From Desulfobacterales bacterium (GTDB taxonomy: Bacteria > Desulfobacterota > Desulfobacteria > Desulfobacterales > C00003060), in contig CP070769.1 in the NCBI GenBank assembly GCA_020347085.1, positions 294,370-300,921 of the forward strand: 6,552 nucleotides of DNA. The letters are read 5' to 3'. Under the pieces are notes generated by a model. The model saw nothing but the letters and a program-made list of their open reading frames with translations. It did no database searches and had not been told where the DNA came from. This document shows positions 5,008 to 6,552 of the stretch, piece after piece. The position numbers and the translations under genes are program-made. Positions within the stretch are counted from its first letter, which is position 1. Each line of letters starts with the position of its first letter.

Positions 5008-6333
5008 TCAAGTTATGTCGCTCTTGAAGGGGCGCACATCAATGTTGTGTTTCTTTATCTTGTGCCACATGCTCCGCTGGGTGAGCCCGAGTAATTCGGC
5101 TGCCCGTGCCTGAACTCCCCTTGTCTTTTTTAGGGCCTGGATAATGATTGTCTTTTCAATCTCTCGGAGCCTGTCATTGAGTGATGCGCTTTCTGGCAGG
5201 GAGGGCATGATGTGGCTTTCCGGCTCCCGGGCGATGTGTGGTGGGAGATGAGAAGGCTGGATCATGCCGTCTGACATGACTGCTGAACGCTCGATGGTAT
5301 TTTGGAGTTCTCTGATATTTCCCGGCCATGAATAGCTCATCAACAATTGTAAGGCCGTCGGAGAGACTTGAGCCGGTTTGGGCCCACTCTGGAGAAAATG
5401 GTCCACCAGCAAGGGGATATCTCCCTTTCTCTCTCTTAACGGTGGGAGATAGATAGAAATGACATTCAGGCGGTAGAAAAGATCTTCCCGAAACTTCCCC
5501 TCTGCGACCATTCTTGTAAGGTTTTTGTTGGTAGCAGCAACGAATCGGACATCTACCTTGATCGACCCGGTTCCCCCCACGGTTTCGAATTCCTTCTCCT
5601 GAAGAGCGCGAAGTATTTTGGCCTGGGTGGTCAGTGGCATATCCGCGATCTCATCCAAGAACAGGGTCCCTCCGTTTGCCATTTCAAACTTCCCGGGTTT
5701 CTTGGCAGTCGCACCGGTAAAAGCCCCTCTTTCATGGCCAAAAAGCTCGCTTTCCAAGAGCCCTTCGGGGATGGCCACACAGTTGAGCTTGATAAATGGT
5801 TTGTCTTGGCGAAGGCTATGCTTGTAGATGCTGGTCGCAACGAGTTCCTTGCCTGTTCCACTCTCTCCCAGAATAAGAACCGTGGAATCGGTCGGCGCAA
5901 CCTTGAGGATCTGGTTGAACACTGCACGAACGTTTTTGTCCTGGCCAATGACCTCGGGAAAAAGCTGTTGGGCTTCCAGCTTACTGAGCACATCTGTGAC
6001 GTGCTCGAAAACCTGGGCAAGGTGATCCATGTGGTCTCGACGTCCCCCCTGATCCCCGTCAACAGCCTGTGTGGCCATGACTGGAAGATCTTTCGTTCTT
6101 TCTACAAACCTCTCAACGGGCTTTAGAATGAAGCGAGTCACCACCAAACCACACGCAAACGCAACGCTGCTGATGATTATGACATACCAGAAAAGGGGCC
6201 ATCTGAAATCCAATCCGTACTTCATGCAGTATTCTACGAGACGGAAGGGCGCGCTGACTGCCAAAGAGACTAATCCGGCAAAGATGACAGGGACAATGAT
6301 ATACAGGCTAATGTGAAAACGGGTCCATTTCAT
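5008..6333 (-). CDS. Membrane-anchored sigma54-dependent transcriptional activator
   Basis: A 441-aa bacterial enhancer-binding protein that would use ATP hydrolysis to open sigma54 promoters. Two N-terminal membrane segments (about 8-28 and 47-69) enclose a short extracytoplasmic stretch, followed by a linker with HAMP-like position and coiled character (70-122). The AAA+ domain holds Walker A GESGTGKE (156-163), the sigma54-contact loop GAFTGA (203-208), Walker B GGTLFLDE (221-228), FREDLFYRLN with the arginine fingers (281-290), and WPGNIREL (336-343). A Fis-type helix-turn-helix is at the C-terminus (about 401-430, GVQARAAELLGLTQRSMWHKI). There is no receiver, GAF or PAS domain, so the signal probably enters through the membrane part. 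Residue positions of all core motifs look intact. No strong SD precedes the ATG (6331-6333). It is convergent with the glycan cluster and flanked by inverted hairpin repeats. Envelope or exopolysaccharide control is inference from context. Confidence 0.92.
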   Translation of the reverse strand: MKWTRFHISLYIIVPVIFAGLVSLAVSAPFRLVEYCMKYGLDFRWPLFWYVIIISSVAFACGLVVTRFILKPVERFVERTKDLPVMATQAVDGDQGGRRDHMDHLAQVFEHVTDVLSKLEAQQLFPEVIGQDKNVRAVFNQILKVAPTDSTVLILGESGTGKELVATSIYKHSLRQDKPFIKLNCVAIPEGLLESELFGHERGAFTGATAKKPGKFEMANGGTLFLDEIADMPLTTQAKILRALQEKEFETVGGTGSIKVDVRFVAATNKNLTRMVAEGKFREDLFYRLNVISIYLPPLRERKGDIPLLVDHFLQSGPKPAQVSPTALQLLMSYSWPGNIRELQNTIERSAVMSDGMIQPSHLPPHIAREPESHIMPSLPESASLNDRLREIEKTIIIQALKKTRGVQARAAELLGLTQRSMWHKIKKHNIDVRPFKSDIT

Positions 6334-6491
6334 AGCATATGTGGTCGGTGATCAGTTGCTTGTCTTTTGCGGCCTCAAAATGGGGGCCGGGGCTCGAGAA
6401 CACGCAGAAATTCAGTTTGAAGCTCCCTGCAAGCAAGCCATGTTGCATTCCACTACGCGCACCTTTGTAGAAGAATTGAAGCTCCCCTTGA
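6334..6491. other. Upstream region of the sigma54 activator gene
   Basis: This 158-bp stretch should hold the promoter of the regulator (read leftwards), but I find no convincing sigma70 or -24/-12 element. GGCC at 6371-6374 can pair with GGCC at 6385-6388 as a weak hairpin. Bases 6416-6431 are the inverted exact copy of 4751-4766, and TTGAAGCTCCCC at 6476-6487 is a related variant (its reverse complement is GGGGAGCTTCAA). Part of the regulator's upstream DNA is thus built from the same repeat family as its downstream DNA. Confidence 0.4.
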
Positions 6492-6552
6492 CCCCGCCCT
6501 AAAGGACGGGGGTTCTGCCCTGCGGCAGCACTGCGTGTCCGGGGAGCGAGCC
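6492..6552 (-). repeat. Three-hairpin repeat, right copy (cut by window end)
   Basis: Reverse complement of 4794-4854 with one difference, A at 6506, which breaks one pair of the C/G-rich hairpin (CCCCGCCCTAAAGGACGGGG at 6492-6511). The CTGCC/GGCAG hairpin is kept (6515-6519 with 6524-6528). Identity runs to the last base of the window, so the repeat very probably continues beyond it and would complete the first hairpin seen at 4775-4803. Together with the left copy it brackets the regulator gene. Confidence 0.75.

Noticed and set aside
5618..6126. Plus-strand ORFs of up to 130 codons opposite the sigma54 activator
   Set aside because: They lie fully antisense to a gene with every AAA+ motif intact and show no family features of their own.
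1..6552. CRISPR array, tRNA or rRNA genes
   Set aside because: No regularly spaced direct repeats and no cloverleaf or rRNA-like stretch were seen on either strand.
4794..6552. Complete composite transposon around the regulator
   Set aside because: No transposase or transposase fragment is visible inside the bracketed segment, and target-site duplications cannot be judged because the right copy runs off the window. It is kept only as a hypothesis in the findings.

Overview
The window looks like an accessory region of a bacterial chromosome, of moderate GC content by eye. It carries a four-gene surface-glycan/membrane-lipid cluster on the + strand, facing a convergent, membrane-anchored sigma54-dependent activator on the - strand. 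The spaces between them are unusually rich in palindromic dispersed repeats. A free-living Gram-negative such as a Desulfobacterota (delta-proteobacterium) or a related environmental lineage fits the sigma54 activator, the TTG-rich alternative starts and the abundance of small intergenic palindromes. This assignment is inference; no marker gene is present.

Layout. 1-346: no credible gene. It holds a decayed repeat at the left edge, a roughly 165-bp imperfect palindrome (41-207) that looks like a MITE, GC-rich hairpins, and a sigma70-type promoter (318-346) for the cluster. 419-1423: family 2 glycosyltransferase of the polyprenyl-phosphate type, with two C-terminal membrane segments. 1436-2527: UDP-N-acetylglucosamine 2-epimerase (WecB-like) of a variant subfamily. 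2521-2542: a perfect 22-bp palindrome on the epimerase stop codon. About 2538-2766: relic of a second family 2 glycosyltransferase, keeping only its N-terminal strand motifs. 2753-3454: SAM-dependent methyltransferase. 3466-3642: unassigned 58-codon ORF. 3653-4609: polytopic membrane protein of the lysylphosphatidylglycerol synthase transmembrane / UPF0104 (AglD-like) family. 4610-5007: a probable terminator and two dense hairpin repeats. 5008-6333 (-): membrane-tethered sigma54 activator. 6334-6552: its upstream region, ending in an inverted copy of the hairpin repeat at 4794-4854.

How the genes may work together. The epimerase would supply or remodel a UDP-amino sugar, the GT2 would transfer a sugar to a polyprenyl or other membrane lipid, the methyltransferase would modify the product or its carrier, and the polytopic protein would act on or translocate a membrane lipid. 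The activator is a plausible regulator of envelope or exopolysaccharide genes, but no convincing -24/-12 promoter was found in this window, so its targets may lie elsewhere.

The most interesting material is in the intergenic DNA. A 61-bp hairpin repeat (60/61 identical) flanks the regulator in inverted orientation and carries a CCCCGCCC/GGGCGGGG hairpin like those at IS200/IS605 right ends. A different 30-bp repeat (28/30) flanks the whole four-gene cluster in inverted orientation. The remains of a glycosyltransferase gene sit inside the cluster.
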